From positions 248,001-312,000 of the forward strand of contig NZ_AOPO01000003.1 in NCBI RefSeq assembly GCF_000336575.1: a stretch of 64,000 bases of DNA, read 5' to 3'. Each line of letters begins with the position of its first letter. The stretch's first letter is position 1. The notes under the pieces were generated by a model, which had not been told where the DNA came from, did not search any database, and saw only the letters and a list, made by a program, of their open reading frames with translations. The stretch comes from Vreelandella titanicae BH1 (GTDB lineage: Bacteria; Pseudomonadota; Gammaproteobacteria; Pseudomonadales; Halomonadaceae). Position numbers and translations under genes: made by a program. This document shows positions 25,431-34,684 of this stretch, piece by piece.

Positions 25431-25499
25431 TTAGGCTCCCAATCCACCATCGACTCGAGTTGCTTCGACTAAATGATCCAATTCAGCTTGTGCTAGCGA
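25431..25499 (-). pseudogene. Possible SDR C-terminal tail
   Basis: The minus strand reads LAQAELDHLVEATRVDGGLGA then TAA (complement at 25431-25433). The VDGGLGA ending is what many SDR oxidoreductases have (DGG a few residues before the stop). The upstream residues do not match the family clearly, so this is a weak call. It occupies the gap between the convergent araC and xdhC-like genes. Confidence 0.3.
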
Positions 25500-25552
25500 A
25501 GATGGCAGGTGGCAGATGGGATCCCCCTCCAACGGACATGACCGCGGAGCGC

Positions 25553-26566
25553 TCAGGCGTTAGTGCATGACGAAGATTGAAAAAGGTGTGTGTCTGGAAC
25601 GTTCGGCATATCGGCGAGCAGCGCAAGCGCGGTCGAGCTGAAGGGATGTCGTACCTTGCGTTGATAGGCTTCTACGATCTCGGCGAGTACGGACACGGCA
25701 AGCGATGAAGCGTCGCGCATGGAAGGTATCAATCCGACGGGCCCGCGGATGCGGTGAGTCTCTTTCTCAGTAAAACCGATTGACTGAAGCCTCTCACAGC
25801 GCCGCGCATGGGTAGCTTTGCTGCCAATGGCGCCAATATAGAAGGCGGGGCCTATGAGCGCTTGGGCGAGGAGCGTTTCCTCCCAGTCCACGTCATGGAA
25901 GGCGAGCAGAAACGCCGTCCATGGATCATCGTCCAGCTTGGGAAGCGCCGAAGGAACCGTCAGCGTCGTAACGCGCTCGATTCCTAACCGTTGGGCATCC
26001 TGGGCTTCGGCAGCATCGCGGAGTTGCAGCTCGGTGTGGATGCCGCTTGCCGTCGCCAGCCGGGCAAGCGCCAGACTATCGGCGCCGCGCCCGGCGATGC
26101 GCAGGCGGAGCTTGGGTATGTACTGAAAAGACAGAGCGCCTGGAGTGGGCAGATGCCCCAATCCGAGCGAGCCAGAGTCAGAAAGTGTGATCGTTACCGG
26201 CTGGCGCGTGGCGAGCTGATCATGGCAGGCACGCAAAACACTGAACTGGGCGTTGGGCAGTACGCAAACATCAATGGCACCACCGCAGGGTAGCGGCAAA
26301 TCGATGAACGGTGAGCCCTTGCCGTACCTCAGGCGCTTGACCCGCCCCGTGCTAAGCGCTTGCCGCGCATGATGGGCCACATCCGCGTCGATGCACCCGC
26401 CTGAAATGTAGCCGCAACGGTCACCCGTGGCGGACACGGCCATCATGGCGCCTGGCATGCGCACGGCGCCACCTTCCGTCGCGGTCACGATAACGAGAGC
26501 TGTCTTGCTTTCTCTGCGCCAATCGAGCCACTGTCCAAGGACATCCTGTGCGTGTTCCAGGTACAT
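25553..26566 (-). CDS. XdhC/CoxI-family molybdenum cofactor protein
   Basis: Cytosolic maturation factor of about 337 residues that sulfurates and inserts the molybdenum cofactor into xanthine-oxidase-type enzymes. The N-terminal XdhC_CoxI part has TALVIVTATEGGAVRMPGAMMAV and GYISGGCIDADVAHHA; the C-terminal Rossmann-like part has FYIGAIGSKATHARRCERLQSIGF and IRGPVGLIPSMRDASSLAVSVLAEIV. The ATG at 26566 is preferred because GAGG is five bases upstream. It is 31 bp after the oxidase large-subunit gene, so the three genes (small subunit, large subunit, xdhC) form one operon and this protein most likely serves that enzyme. Confidence 0.9.
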   Translation of the reverse strand: MYLEHAQDVLGQWLDWRRESKTALVIVTATEGGAVRMPGAMMAVSATGDRCGYISGGCIDADVAHHARQALSTGRVKRLRYGKGSPFIDLPLPCGGAIDVCVLPNAQFSVLRACHDQLATRQPVTITLSDSGSLGLGHLPTPGALSFQYIPKLRLRIAGRGADSLALARLATASGIHTELQLRDAAEAQDAQRLGIERVTTLTVPSALPKLDDDPWTAFLLAFHDVDWEETLLAQALIGPAFYIGAIGSKATHARRCERLQSIGFTEKETHRIRGPVGLIPSMRDASSLAVSVLAEIVEAYQRKVRHPFSSTALALLADMPNVPDTHLFQSSSCTNA

Positions 26567-26597
26567 GGTAGGCCTCATCAATCTGTGGTCGGCTGCG

Positions 26598-28766
26598 CTA
26601 ACCCTGAACATGATCGGAAAGCGGCAGGTGGCGGATTCGTTGCTGCGTAGCGGCAAATAGCGCGTTGGCCAGCGCCGGGGCGAGCGGGGGAATGCCCGGC
26701 TCACCCACGCCGCCTAGCGGCGAGCCGATATCGACGATGCTCACCGTCACGGCTGGTGCCTCCCCGATGCGGAGCAACGGATAGTCGTGAAAGTTCGACT
26801 GCTCGGCGTGGCCGTCACGGATCGTCACCTTCTGCCTCATGGCTGCTCCGAGCGCATCGATGACGGCGCCCTGTAGTTGCGCTTCCACCTGGCCCGGATT
26901 GATCGCGCGTCCGCAGTCGATAGCGGCATGGACACGTTCCACCTGAATACCTTCATCGTCAGCCCTAGCCTCGACTACCTGGGCAACATAGGAGCCGTAG
27001 CTTTCTACCACGGCCAAGCCGCGCGAGATTCCCTCTGCCGCAGGCTCGTGCCAATGCGACATCTCGGCGACCCGGTCAAGGACGGCGAGCATCCTCGCCT
27101 GATCGGTGCAGTGGCTTCTGCGAAACTCCAGCGGATCGCGGCCCGCTGCTGCAGCGCATTCGTCCATGAAGCTTTCAAAGAAGAAGCCGTTGAAGGAGTG
27201 GGCGATCGAACGCCAGGGGCAAAGCGGGATTGGCAGGTCGACCACGGCATGATCCACGACAAAATTGGGGATGACGTAGCGCATGTCCGACAGGCCGCCG
27301 AGCGAGAAGGGATCGAAGTTGGCGAGATTGCCCGTCGACTGCGCCCGCTGCTCCGGATCAATGCCGTATTCGCGGCCCATTTGCGGCCCGGAGACGCGAA
27401 TGCGCATGCCGGTGATCTGGCCGGCCTCGTTCAGAACCGCCCGGAAGCGACACATCATCGTCTGGCGATACTGGCCCTGCTGAACATCATCCTCGCGCGC
27501 CCATAGCACCTTGACCGGCCGACCATCGACGGCGCGGCTGGCAAGCGCTGCCTGAAGGGCGATCTCGCCGTGGGTCTTGCGCCCGAAGCCACCACCCAAA
27601 TAGGTGGTATTGATGAAAAACTGGTCAGCCGGTATCTGCATCGCATTCTCGAGCGTCATGCGCACGATGTCCTGGCCCTGCGTGCCGATCCATAGTTCTG
27701 TTCGTTCCTCGGTGGACTCGGCCGTGCAGTTGATCGGCTCCATGCTGGCATGAGTCAGAAACGGCACCGAGTATTCGGCCTCGACGACCTGACCGTCGTC
27801 CCACAGGGTTGCCTCGGCCTCGCCCCGCAGCGTGGTGATAGGGACATCGGTTCGATCCAGTCCCTGGCGAAGCATTTCATCTATCTCATCGGTGGAAAGC
27901 GTATCCGCCGGTGTTTGTGTGAAGGTGATATCCAGGGCGTCGGCTGTTTGTTTGGCCTGCCACCAGGAGTCGGCAACCACCACTACGCCGCGCGGCACGC
28001 GAACCACGGCGACAACGCCCGGCATCCCGGAGACGCTGTTCTCATCGAATGACTCGACGTCGGCGGAAAAGACCGGGGCGAGTCGGGCGGCGCCATATAG
28101 GATGCCTTCGCGCTCGACGTCTATCCCGTATACGGCTTTGCCTGTCACCTTTGCCGGGGTATCGAGACGCGCTACCTTGCGCCCGGTCAGCGTGCGTTCG
28201 CTATCGGGTCGGAGGGTTGGATCCTCAGGCATCGGCAGCGCCATGGCGTCTTCCACCAGGTCACCGAAGGGAATCCTTCGGCCGCTGTCGGCGTGGACAA
28301 TGCAGCCGTTCTCGGCGTGCAAGGCTGCCGCTGCTACGTCTAGACGCTCGGCCGCCGCCTGGGTCAGCATTTGCCGTGCCTGGGCGGCCGCGCGGCGCAG
28401 CGGGTCGTGCCAGAAACGGATGCCGAACGAACCCACAGAACGCATCTGGCCGATGAATGGAATTCTGTAGTCGTCGGAGAGCTTATTCGGCATGCCGACA
28501 GTAATACTCGACCAATCGGCGCCCAGCTCCTCGGCGAGAATCTGGGCCTGGCCTGTGTGGGTGCCCTGGCCCATTTCGCTCGTGGGTAGCAGGAAGGTCA
28601 CTTGGCCGCTCGTGCCGATGCGGATATAAGCGTGCGAAAGGAGGGGATCCTCTTCCTCTTGTGCCCAGGCCGTGGGTAGACGAAGGGGAATGATGAGCGC
28701 GGCGCCTGCCACTAAGGTGCCGCCTAGAAAGGCGCGACGGCTAAAGGATAAATGATGTGTTTTCAT
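26598..28766 (-). CDS. Molybdopterin aldehyde oxidase/dehydrogenase large subunit (IorB-like)
   Basis: Catalytic subunit of a xanthine-oxidase-family enzyme, 722 residues, with a Tat signal (SRRAFLGGTLVAGAALI, cleavage near AWAQ), hence periplasmic. Family marks: GTHTGQAQILAEELGADW, the LTGRKVARLDTPAKVTGKAVYGID domain, TYLGGGFGRK, and the C-terminal VGEPGIPPLAPALANALFA holding the active-site Glu. The single long chain matches isoquinoline 1-oxidoreductase or membrane-bound aldehyde dehydrogenases. Substrates may be N-heterocycles or aldehydes. It follows the 2Fe-2S subunit by 45 bp. A decayed copy of this C-terminus is at 14277-14390. Confidence 0.92.
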   Translation of the reverse strand: MKTHHLSFSRRAFLGGTLVAGAALIIPLRLPTAWAQEEEDPLLSHAYIRIGTSGQVTFLLPTSEMGQGTHTGQAQILAEELGADWSSITVGMPNKLSDDYRIPFIGQMRSVGSFGIRFWHDPLRRAAAQARQMLTQAAAERLDVAAAALHAENGCIVHADSGRRIPFGDLVEDAMALPMPEDPTLRPDSERTLTGRKVARLDTPAKVTGKAVYGIDVEREGILYGAARLAPVFSADVESFDENSVSGMPGVVAVVRVPRGVVVVADSWWQAKQTADALDITFTQTPADTLSTDEIDEMLRQGLDRTDVPITTLRGEAEATLWDDGQVVEAEYSVPFLTHASMEPINCTAESTEERTELWIGTQGQDIVRMTLENAMQIPADQFFINTTYLGGGFGRKTHGEIALQAALASRAVDGRPVKVLWAREDDVQQGQYRQTMMCRFRAVLNEAGQITGMRIRVSGPQMGREYGIDPEQRAQSTGNLANFDPFSLGGLSDMRYVIPNFVVDHAVVDLPIPLCPWRSIAHSFNGFFFESFMDECAAAAGRDPLEFRRSHCTDQARMLAVLDRVAEMSHWHEPAAEGISRGLAVVESYGSYVAQVVEARADDEGIQVERVHAAIDCGRAINPGQVEAQLQGAVIDALGAAMRQKVTIRDGHAEQSNFHDYPLLRIGEAPAVTVSIVDIGSPLGGVGEPGIPPLAPALANALFAATQQRIRHLPLSDHVQG

Positions 28767-28811
28767 TGTTGACCTGTCCTTTCCATAAGACTTGAGGTGA
28801 TACGGTGCCGG

Positions 28812-29261
28812 TTAGCTTTCGGCGACACGGTGTATGGCCGCCCGGATGCGCACATAGGTGCCGCAGCGGCAAAGATTGCCGCTCATTGCGTCATCGATCT
28901 GCGCATCGGTAGGGTGCGGATTGCGCGCCAGAAGCGCAGCGGCGCTCATGATCTGACCCGACTGGCAGTAGCCGCATTGCGGGACGTCCAGTTCCACCCA
29001 GGCCTGCTGGACGGGGTGCGAGCCATCTTCGGACAACCCTTCGATCGTGGTGATGGATCTGCCTTCGGCGCCAGATAACGGGAAAACACAGGCACGCACC
29101 GGCTCACCATCCACATGCAGCATGCACGCACCGCATTGTGCGACGCCGCAGCCGAACTTGGTGCCGGTGAGTTTCAGTTGCTCCCGGATCACCCAGAGAA
29201 GCGGTGTACCCGGCTCGGCGGTAACGTCTACCGCACGTCCGTTGATCGTAAATGCTGTCAT
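28812..29261 (-). CDS. 2Fe-2S small subunit of molybdenum hydroxylase (IorA-like)
   Basis: Electron-transfer subunit of 149 residues. The plant-ferredoxin-type first cluster has [15 protein letters not shown] and the following Cys in VRACVFP; the second cluster has [10 protein letters not shown] and [14 protein letters not shown]. These eight cysteines are the standard set. No signal peptide is seen, so it is presumably exported with the Tat-bearing large subunit. It is the first gene of the operon with the large subunit and xdhC. A cytochrome partner, common in three-subunit forms, is not present. Confidence 0.93.
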   Translation of the reverse strand: MTAFTINGRAVDVTAEPGTPLLWVIREQLKLTGTKFGCGVAQCGACMLHVDGEPVRACVFPLSGAEGRSITTIEGLSEDGSHPVQQAWVELDVPQCGYCQSGQIMSAAALLARNPHPTDAQIDDAMSGNLCRCGTYVRIRAAIHRVAES

Positions 29262-29350
29262 GGGTGTTTCTCCTTGGCCTCATTCCGGGTCGTAACATGG
29301 CAGGGTTGTTGGCTCTTCTCGATTGCCTTAGAGGCAGCAGTTGGCTTCGG

Positions 29351-29525
29351 CCAAGGCTGCGTTATCTTTTTTAACAACTTGATGGAGACAATACTTGCCA
29401 GCACCTGCGCAAACCTTGCCTTTTCCTGCAGGGGGCGAGGAAGGCCTTCGACATCATGCTAAGTTCAACCTGAATGCGGCAGGGAAACAGGTAGATTCGC
29501 TCTATTTGGTCGATTCTGAAGTCAC
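29351..29525 (+). repeat. Diverged intergenic repeat, copy A
   Basis: Shares an aligned pattern with 37268-37440: GGCTGCG, a TTTTTTAACAA tract, then CTTGCC..CCTGCGCAAA.CTTGCC, CCTGCAGGGG, CCTTC and CATC.TGCTAA. Roughly two thirds of the bases agree by eye, and translated frames also align (LPAPAQTLPFPAG against LPTLAQNLPDPAG). It is either a mobile intergenic element or two relics of one gene. Both copies lie in the same orientation. Confidence 0.5.
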
Positions 29526-29537
29526 AAGTGGAGCTGA

Positions 29538-29876
29538 AAGGATTCGTCCGCCCAGCTCGCCTCCTTTGGGAGACACTTTGCTACAATTTGGTATCAGTAC
29601 GGCACACTTAAGCGACAAATTGATCGTATTGATTATGCTCTGCATCACGTCTCACCCGGAGCGCTCTCGACACTCTATGCTGCCTATGCCGCAACTAATC
29701 CAGAAGCGCACGGTGGGGTTCCTAGGATTCCGTCAATGATTAAAGTGAAGTCGGGGTTGGCGAAGGCGACGCGACTCTATGATGAACTGGCTAAGAAGGC
29801 TGGCCAGATATCGGCTGACGAGAGTTTCAGGTTCACGGCGCGGAGGTTAGGGCAATGCACGAGGCCACACATGTAG
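29538..29876 (+). pseudogene. Open frame without a start codon, likely a decayed gene end
   Basis: A frame of 112 codons runs from just after a TGA at 29535 to TAG at 29874, with no usable start near its beginning. It encodes FATIWYQYGTLKRQIDRID, then SPGALSTLYAAYAATNPEA and LAKATRLYDELAKKAGQIS. This looks like real protein with Lys/Arg-rich helices, but I do not recognise the family. Its end overlaps the start of the response regulator gene in another frame. Probably the C-terminal remains of a lost gene. Confidence 0.4.
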
Positions 29877-30574
29877 TCGTCGTTGACGATCATAATGATA
29901 TACGGGATCTGGTGCGGGAGTATCTCGAGCATCAAGGTTACAAGGTCAGCGTAGCGGAAGGGGGGGCAACCCTACGACGAATCCTCGCGCGACAGACGGT
30001 CGACCTGATCATTCTCGATGTCATGATGCCCGGTGAGGACGGTATCTCGCTATGCCGGGAGGTTCGGGCATCCGGAGATGTTCCTATCATATTTCTGACT
30101 GCGATGGACGAAGATACAGATCGTATCGTCGGTCTCGAGCTTGGCGCGGACGATTACCTGGTTAAGCCATTCAATCCGCGTGAGCTTCTTGCTCGAATTA
30201 GAGCCGTCCTCCGTCGTGCTACCAGCTCTACGCCGGTGGGTACAATTCTCAATCGTAGGATAGTGCGCATCGGACATTGGAAGCTCGATTTAGGGCGCCA
30301 GGAAATCTTCGGTGATGATGGTGTTGGCATTCCTCTCAGTACAGCGGAATTTCGTCTTCTCAAGGTTTTCATTGAGCGGCCTGGGTTAATACTCAGCCGA
30401 GAGCAGCTTCTTGATCTGACGGTTGGGAGGACAGCCGACATCTTTGACCGCAGCATTGATAACCAGGTTAGCCGTCTGCGGAAGAAGATTGAGGAGAATG
30501 CCAAGAATCCGTCGATCATCAAAACCCATTGGGGCGGTGGCTACAGCCTGTGTACTGAGGTCGTGTTCGAATGA
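29855..30574 (+). CDS. OmpR-family response regulator
   Basis: Regulator of 239 residues: receiver domain with Asp11-Asp12, phosphoacceptor Asp55 (LIILDVMMPGEDG), Thr82 and Lys104 (DDYLVKPFNPRELLARI), then an OmpR-type winged helix (PLSTAEFRLLKVFIERPG ... RSIDNQVSRLRKKIEENAKNPSIIKTHWGGGYSL). It resembles OmpR and regulators of membrane stress. Its stop overlaps the kinase start (ATGA), so the pair is coupled. Targets are unknown; the genes downstream (DoxX, AraC) are candidates only by position. Confidence 0.93.
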   Translation: MHEATHVVVVDDHNDIRDLVREYLEHQGYKVSVAEGGATLRRILARQTVDLIILDVMMPGEDGISLCREVRASGDVPIIFLTAMDEDTDRIVGLELGADDYLVKPFNPRELLARIRAVLRRATSSTPVGTILNRRIVRIGHWKLDLGRQEIFGDDGVGIPLSTAEFRLLKVFIERPGLILSREQLLDLTVGRTADIFDRSIDNQVSRLRKKIEENAKNPSIIKTHWGGGYSLCTEVVFE

Positions 30575-32079
30575 TTCGTCTTTGGCGTAAAAGCTTGGCT
30601 ATACAAATCATCGGGCTGACGCTAGCGGCGTTAATCGTCTCCCAGGCGCTTACCTTCCTGATTTCCATGGATGAGTACACCAAAAAGTTCGATGCAGGGG
30701 TAAAAGCTGAATTTATCAGCCGAGCGTCATCAGTGACCCGCTTGGTGGAATCGCTATCGCCGCCATTGAGAGAGCAGGCTCTGCGTGCAAGTGAAGGCAG
30801 TTATTTAAGATACTGGTTGACCGACAGCGACCCTGCGGATCCTAATGCCTGGAGATTAGCGGCCCTTTCCCAGCTTTCCCGGCCTTTGGATAGCGCCGTC
30901 GATCCAAATGGAACATTAGGATGGGCTGGGTCTCCCCATCCGAAATTACCGAACGTCGACGAAGTGGCCACTGCAAACGCCGATGACCCATGGTGGACGC
31001 CAACGCCCTATTTGTGGATGCTGTCGCAGCCAACCAAGGTGCTCCAGTTTTCAGGCAGTCTTGGGTATGGGTACAAGGCGCAACTGGGTGACGGGCGTTG
31101 GTTGAATGCGGCCTTTTATCAGCACGATAAAGGTAGTTTGTGGACATCCAAGCCTCTGATTTCGCTTGGGCTTACTGCTATCATGCTCGCTTTGATCAGC
31201 ATTTTTATAGCAAGCCGTATCGCCCAACCACTACGAAATCTGTCCACAGCCGCTGAAGCTTTAGGGCGAGGGCAAAACCTGCCGCCATTGTTGGAAGAGG
31301 GGCCAGAAGAGATCAGGCGCACAGCTCAATCCTTCAATAAGATGCAAAGCCGTCTACATCGTTTCGTAGAGGATCGGACGAAGATGCTTGCAGCGATTGG
31401 CCATGATTTACGGACGCCGCTGACCTCGCTTCGGTTAAGAGCCGAATTCGTTAACGACGAAGATATCCAGCGTAAGATGATAGCGACAATTGACGAGCTG
31501 CAGTCGATGACGGAAGCCGCGATTTCGTTCGCACGTGGAGAGTCGATTAAAGAGGAAACGCGCACCATTGATCTGGAAGCGCTTGTGGGGAGTATTTGTG
31601 ACGACCACGCTGATCTGGGACATCCGGTCACCCATGTCGAGAGCGTTAAGATGAAGTACCGTTGTCGACCAGATAGCCTTCGCCGCGCGTTAAGAAACCT
31701 GGTCGAGAACGCGGTGCGTTATGGGGGTGAGGCAAAAGTGTCTCTTCGGGAGACTCCTTCCACGGTTGATATCGTCGTTGAAGACCGTGGGCCAGGGATT
31801 CCGGACGACATGAAAGAGAAGGTTTTCGCGCCTTTTGTCCGGCTTGAAACGTCGCGAAACAGACAGACCGGAGGCATCGGTCTCGGCCTCTCGATAGTGC
31901 GTGCAGTCGCACGGCAGCACGGGGGAGATATCTCGTTTTTCAATGGCGAAGCCGGTATGCAAGCCATCATTTCGCTTCCCAGAGAAGGCAGTGTAGACGC
32001 AGCGCCAGTGCGAAAAGAGCGTATCTGGCGACTCAAAAAAACTTCACGCTCCGTGCAAAGTGCTCACTCACCGAAATAG
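30571..32079 (+). CDS. Two-component sensor histidine kinase (EnvZ-like)
   Basis: Sensor kinase of 502 residues. A first membrane helix (LAIQIIGLTLAALIVSQAL) and a second at about residues 192-214 (LGLTAIMLALISIFIAS) bound a periplasmic domain of about 165 residues. HAMP (RIAQPLRNLSTAAEALGRG) follows, then the H-box IGHDLRTPLTSL with His278, N-box LRRALRNLVENAVRYG, and G-boxes DRGPGIP and GGIGLGLSIV. The C-terminus has a basic tail. EnvZ-like in layout but with a longer periplasmic sensor. Works with the regulator just upstream. Confidence 0.92.
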   Translation: MIRLWRKSLAIQIIGLTLAALIVSQALTFLISMDEYTKKFDAGVKAEFISRASSVTRLVESLSPPLREQALRASEGSYLRYWLTDSDPADPNAWRLAALSQLSRPLDSAVDPNGTLGWAGSPHPKLPNVDEVATANADDPWWTPTPYLWMLSQPTKVLQFSGSLGYGYKAQLGDGRWLNAAFYQHDKGSLWTSKPLISLGLTAIMLALISIFIASRIAQPLRNLSTAAEALGRGQNLPPLLEEGPEEIRRTAQSFNKMQSRLHRFVEDRTKMLAAIGHDLRTPLTSLRLRAEFVNDEDIQRKMIATIDELQSMTEAAISFARGESIKEETRTIDLEALVGSICDDHADLGHPVTHVESVKMKYRCRPDSLRRALRNLVENAVRYGGEAKVSLRETPSTVDIVVEDRGPGIPDDMKEKVFAPFVRLETSRNRQTGGIGLGLSIVRAVARQHGGDISFFNGEAGMQAIISLPREGSVDAAPVRKERIWRLKKTSRSVQSAHSPK

Positions 32080-32294
32080 CCTGTTTCTTGCCCTGACACT
32101 CCAGTAACCATGCCCAATATGGCAAGGCAAACTCATCACATTGTTTATTATGATTTAGCGTTAGTGGCACAGTTCGCTACAAAATAACCAAAACTACGGC
32201 ATATCGTGGACACAACCATCACCTACCATCCTCGTTGTCGCCGTAGAGCTTAGTTAGCTCGGCACCGTAATCTCTAGCATAGAGCGAGGACAAT

Positions 32295-32702
32295 ATGCCG
32301 ACACTACCAATGCACCGCTTGAGCAAATTGGCTCCGTACTTTCTCAGCGTTCTGCGAATCTTTGCCGCTGGGTCTTTCCTGACACATGGGACGATGAAGC
32401 TTTTCAACTGGCCCGCCCCTTTCGAGTATCCCCTTAACCCCATGCTTTATACCGCTGGCATCCTGGAAGTAGTGGGCGGGTTGTTGCTAATAATAGGTCT
32501 GTTCTCGCGACCAACGGCTTTCTTACTTTCTGGTTTAATGGCATTTGCCTACTTTATCGCGCACAGCTCGAACAGTTTTTTTCCTGTTCTCAACCACGGT
32601 GAAGCGGCCATGCTTTATTGCTTCATCTTTCTCTATATTAGTGCCGCAGGCCCTGGCGTGTGGAGCTTTGATGTTTCGCGTGCGCAAAGCCGGGTGGGGT
32701 GA
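32295..32702 (+). CDS. DoxX family membrane protein
   Basis: Small inner-membrane protein of 135 residues with four hydrophobic segments. The first ends FAAGSFLTHGTMKLFNWP, the second is MLYTAGILEVVGGLLLIIGLF, typical DoxX positions for the conserved HG and E-GG. The ATG at 32295 has GAGG five bases upstream. Members are linked to thiosulfate oxidation or to redox stress, but most are unassigned. The 215 bp before it contain no gene. It is followed by an AraC gene 73 bp away. Confidence 0.82.
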   Translation: MPTLPMHRLSKLAPYFLSVLRIFAAGSFLTHGTMKLFNWPAPFEYPLNPMLYTAGILEVVGGLLLIIGLFSRPTAFLLSGLMAFAYFIAHSSNSFFPVLNHGEAAMLYCFIFLYISAAGPGVWSFDVSRAQSRVG

Positions 32703-32775
32703 GACCGTTGTTTGAAACCATCCCCTCATGCCATCCCTTTATGATAAGTTCCAGCTGAAATGCGGGAGGAAACCT

Positions 32776-33699
32776 ATGAACTCGCTCAAACAGGCTGTCC
32801 GGGCTTATACCAGCCGCTACGCCGACAACCGTGGTATGGCGCTAACCCCGATTCCGGGGTTACGTATGATGTGCCTCAAGGCGCCATCCGGCGACCTGCA
32901 TTCGGTTTACAGGCCGCTGATATGCCTGGTTCTGCAGGGTGCGAAGCGCTTAATAGTGGGAAATGAGGAACGGGTTTTTTCTAGCGGGCAGTCCGTCCTC
33001 GTTAGTGCTGACATGCCGGTCATCGGACGGGTCGTGCAAGCAAGCCCGAGCGAGCCCTATCTGGCGATCGCTGTCGAACTGGAGGTGGCGCTCTTGCGCG
33101 AACTCACCGCCCATATCGATACCCCCCGCCCGCAGCGCACTTCAGGGATGCCTACGCTATTCGCCGTCGACACCGAAGCCGCACTGCTCGATTGCGCATC
33201 ACGGCTGATGCACCTGTTGGATCGCCCAGAAGCAGCGCCGCTCTTGAGCCCAGGAATCATGCGGGAGCTGCACTACTGGCTCCTTTCAGGGCCTCACAGC
33301 AATGCTTTGCGGGCGCTGGCAGACCCTGACAGCCATGCAAGCCGTCTTGCCGCCGCCATTACGGTACTCAGAGCTGAGTATCAGTCGCGTGTGCCCGTTG
33401 AGCGACTTGCGGCAGAAGCGGGAATGAGTAGCACCTCGTTTCATAAGCACTTTAAGCACATGACGTCGCTCACGCCGGGGCAGTACCAGAAGCGACTTCG
33501 CCTGATTGAAGCGCGCCGTTTGATGCTCAATGAAGGATTCTCTGCGAGCAGCGCTGCTTTTGAGGTGGGCTACGAGAGCGTGCCCCAGTTTACCCGCGAA
33601 TATGGGCGGCTGTTTCAGAAGCCGCCGAAACAGGACGCTCTGCGAGCTCGAAGATCTATTGAACATAGAGTATCGCCGTTAACGGTTACCACAGCGTGA
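32776..33699 (+). CDS. AraC-family regulator (AraC_N type)
   Basis: Regulator of 307 residues. The N-terminal AraC_N sensor carries the family pattern (RPLICLVLQGAKRLIVGNE, SVLVSADMPVIGRV), and the C-terminal DNA-binding domain has VPVERLAAEAGMSSTSFHKHFKHMTSLTPGQYQKRLRL then SSAAFEVGYESVPQFTREYGRLFQ. The ATG at 32776 follows GGAGG by six bases; an upstream TTG/ATG frame has no ribosome site. It is like YqhC-type regulators of aldehyde reductases. Its target is uncertain; DoxX upstream on the same strand is the neighbour. Confidence 0.9.
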   Translation: MNSLKQAVRAYTSRYADNRGMALTPIPGLRMMCLKAPSGDLHSVYRPLICLVLQGAKRLIVGNEERVFSSGQSVLVSADMPVIGRVVQASPSEPYLAIAVELEVALLRELTAHIDTPRPQRTSGMPTLFAVDTEAALLDCASRLMHLLDRPEAAPLLSPGIMRELHYWLLSGPHSNALRALADPDSHASRLAAAITVLRAEYQSRVPVERLAAEAGMSSTSFHKHFKHMTSLTPGQYQKRLRLIEARRLMLNEGFSASSAAFEVGYESVPQFTREYGRLFQKPPKQDALRARRSIEHRVSPLTVTTA

Positions 33700-33809
33700 C
33701 CTTTGCGTCCCATTGAATGCGTAAGCGTGTTGGCCAGTATGCCTTTTGCTAAACTTTGACGCGTCGCAAACAGAAAAACTGAATTCACTCTAACTAGCTA
33801 TGGACGGTT

Positions 33810-34436
33810 ATGATGATCTCTTCGAGAACGATCTCTCTTGCTTCCCTGCGTGTCATGTTGTCCGCCATTCTCCTGGTGGCGCTGGTGCTCGGTGTTGGAT
33901 ATCAGGCCCGTGCCGCCGAGCCTTCCAATGACGTCAGACAGACGGTGGATCAGCTGCTCCGGTTGGTTGATGAGCGGCTTGCTATTGCACCCGATGTTGC
34001 AAAGGCTAAATGGAACTCTGGTGATCCTATTGATGCTCCCGCACGAGAAGCGCAAATTCTAGAGAGGGTCGTGGCTGAAGCCACGCGGGCGGGTATCAAT
34101 GAGGCCTTTGCCCAGACGTTTTTCAAACACCAGTTTGAGGCAAGCAAGGTTATCCAGCACCGGCTCCATGAACAATGGAGGCAAACGGAGCAGCCTCCCT
34201 TTGCATCCCCGCCAGACCTTGCCGAAGATATTCGCCCCCAACTTGACCAATTGACACCACAACTGATGGCTTCACTTCGCGACTTTCAGGTTGTTGCTGA
34301 AAGCGAAGGAGTTAGACAATATCTTGAAAATAATGCCGAAGCCTTGGTGAATGACGGCGTAGGAGGTGCCGCTCGGCAAGAGGCATTACGCCCACTTTAC
34401 GAAGCCACCGACACTGCCAATGTGGAGGTGCAATAA
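33810..34436 (+). CDS. Secreted chorismate mutase, AroQ gamma class
   Basis: Converts chorismate to prephenate, here predicted outside the cytoplasm. The 208-residue protein has a signal peptide (hydrophobic stretch LSAILLVALVLGVGYQARA, cleavage after ARAAE). The mature part shows VDQLLRLVDERLAIAPDVAKAKW, the helix 1 of AroQ with its Arg and Lys, and FFKHQFEASKVIQHRLHEQW, holding the active-site Lys/Glu-Gln region. The long C-terminal helices are usual for the gamma subclass. The physiological role of periplasmic chorismate mutases is unresolved. It is not in an operon. Confidence 0.88.
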   Translation: MMISSRTISLASLRVMLSAILLVALVLGVGYQARAAEPSNDVRQTVDQLLRLVDERLAIAPDVAKAKWNSGDPIDAPAREAQILERVVAEATRAGINEAFAQTFFKHQFEASKVIQHRLHEQWRQTEQPPFASPPDLAEDIRPQLDQLTPQLMASLRDFQVVAESEGVRQYLENNAEALVNDGVGGAARQEALRPLYEATDTANVEVQ

Positions 34437-34437
34437 G

Positions 34438-34539
34438 CTCAGCGTTGGCAAGAAAGGGGCGTGTATCTACTCGGATAACTGTCATGCGCCTCCCAGCCTG
34501 CGGACTTTTATCGACCTGCTGCGAGAGTTGCGAGCTTAG
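34438..34539 (+). pseudogene. LysR regulator C-terminal fragment
   Basis: The frame reads GACIYSDNCHAPPSLRTFI then DLLRELRA and TAG at 34537-34539. The pattern YS.N.H.PPSLR.FIDLL is the usual last strand and helix of LysR effector domains. Only about 33 residues remain, directly after the chorismate mutase stop. None of the intact LysR genes in the window ends in the same way. Confidence 0.5.
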
Positions 34540-34684
34540 TCTCTATTAGGCCAATCCACACTGAATAAGCGCAGCGAACGTTTTGGCTGCTTCAACGTAT
34601 TGTGTCAGGAGCGTTAACGCTGCCTCGTTATTGTCGGTGTATGGTCAGTAACCCCGCTATTAGGCGACTTACCTCTTGTGCTGA

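Noticed and set aside
26877-27506. Plus-strand frame of 209 codons
   Set aside because: Antisense to the molybdopterin oxidase large subunit, which is strongly supported.
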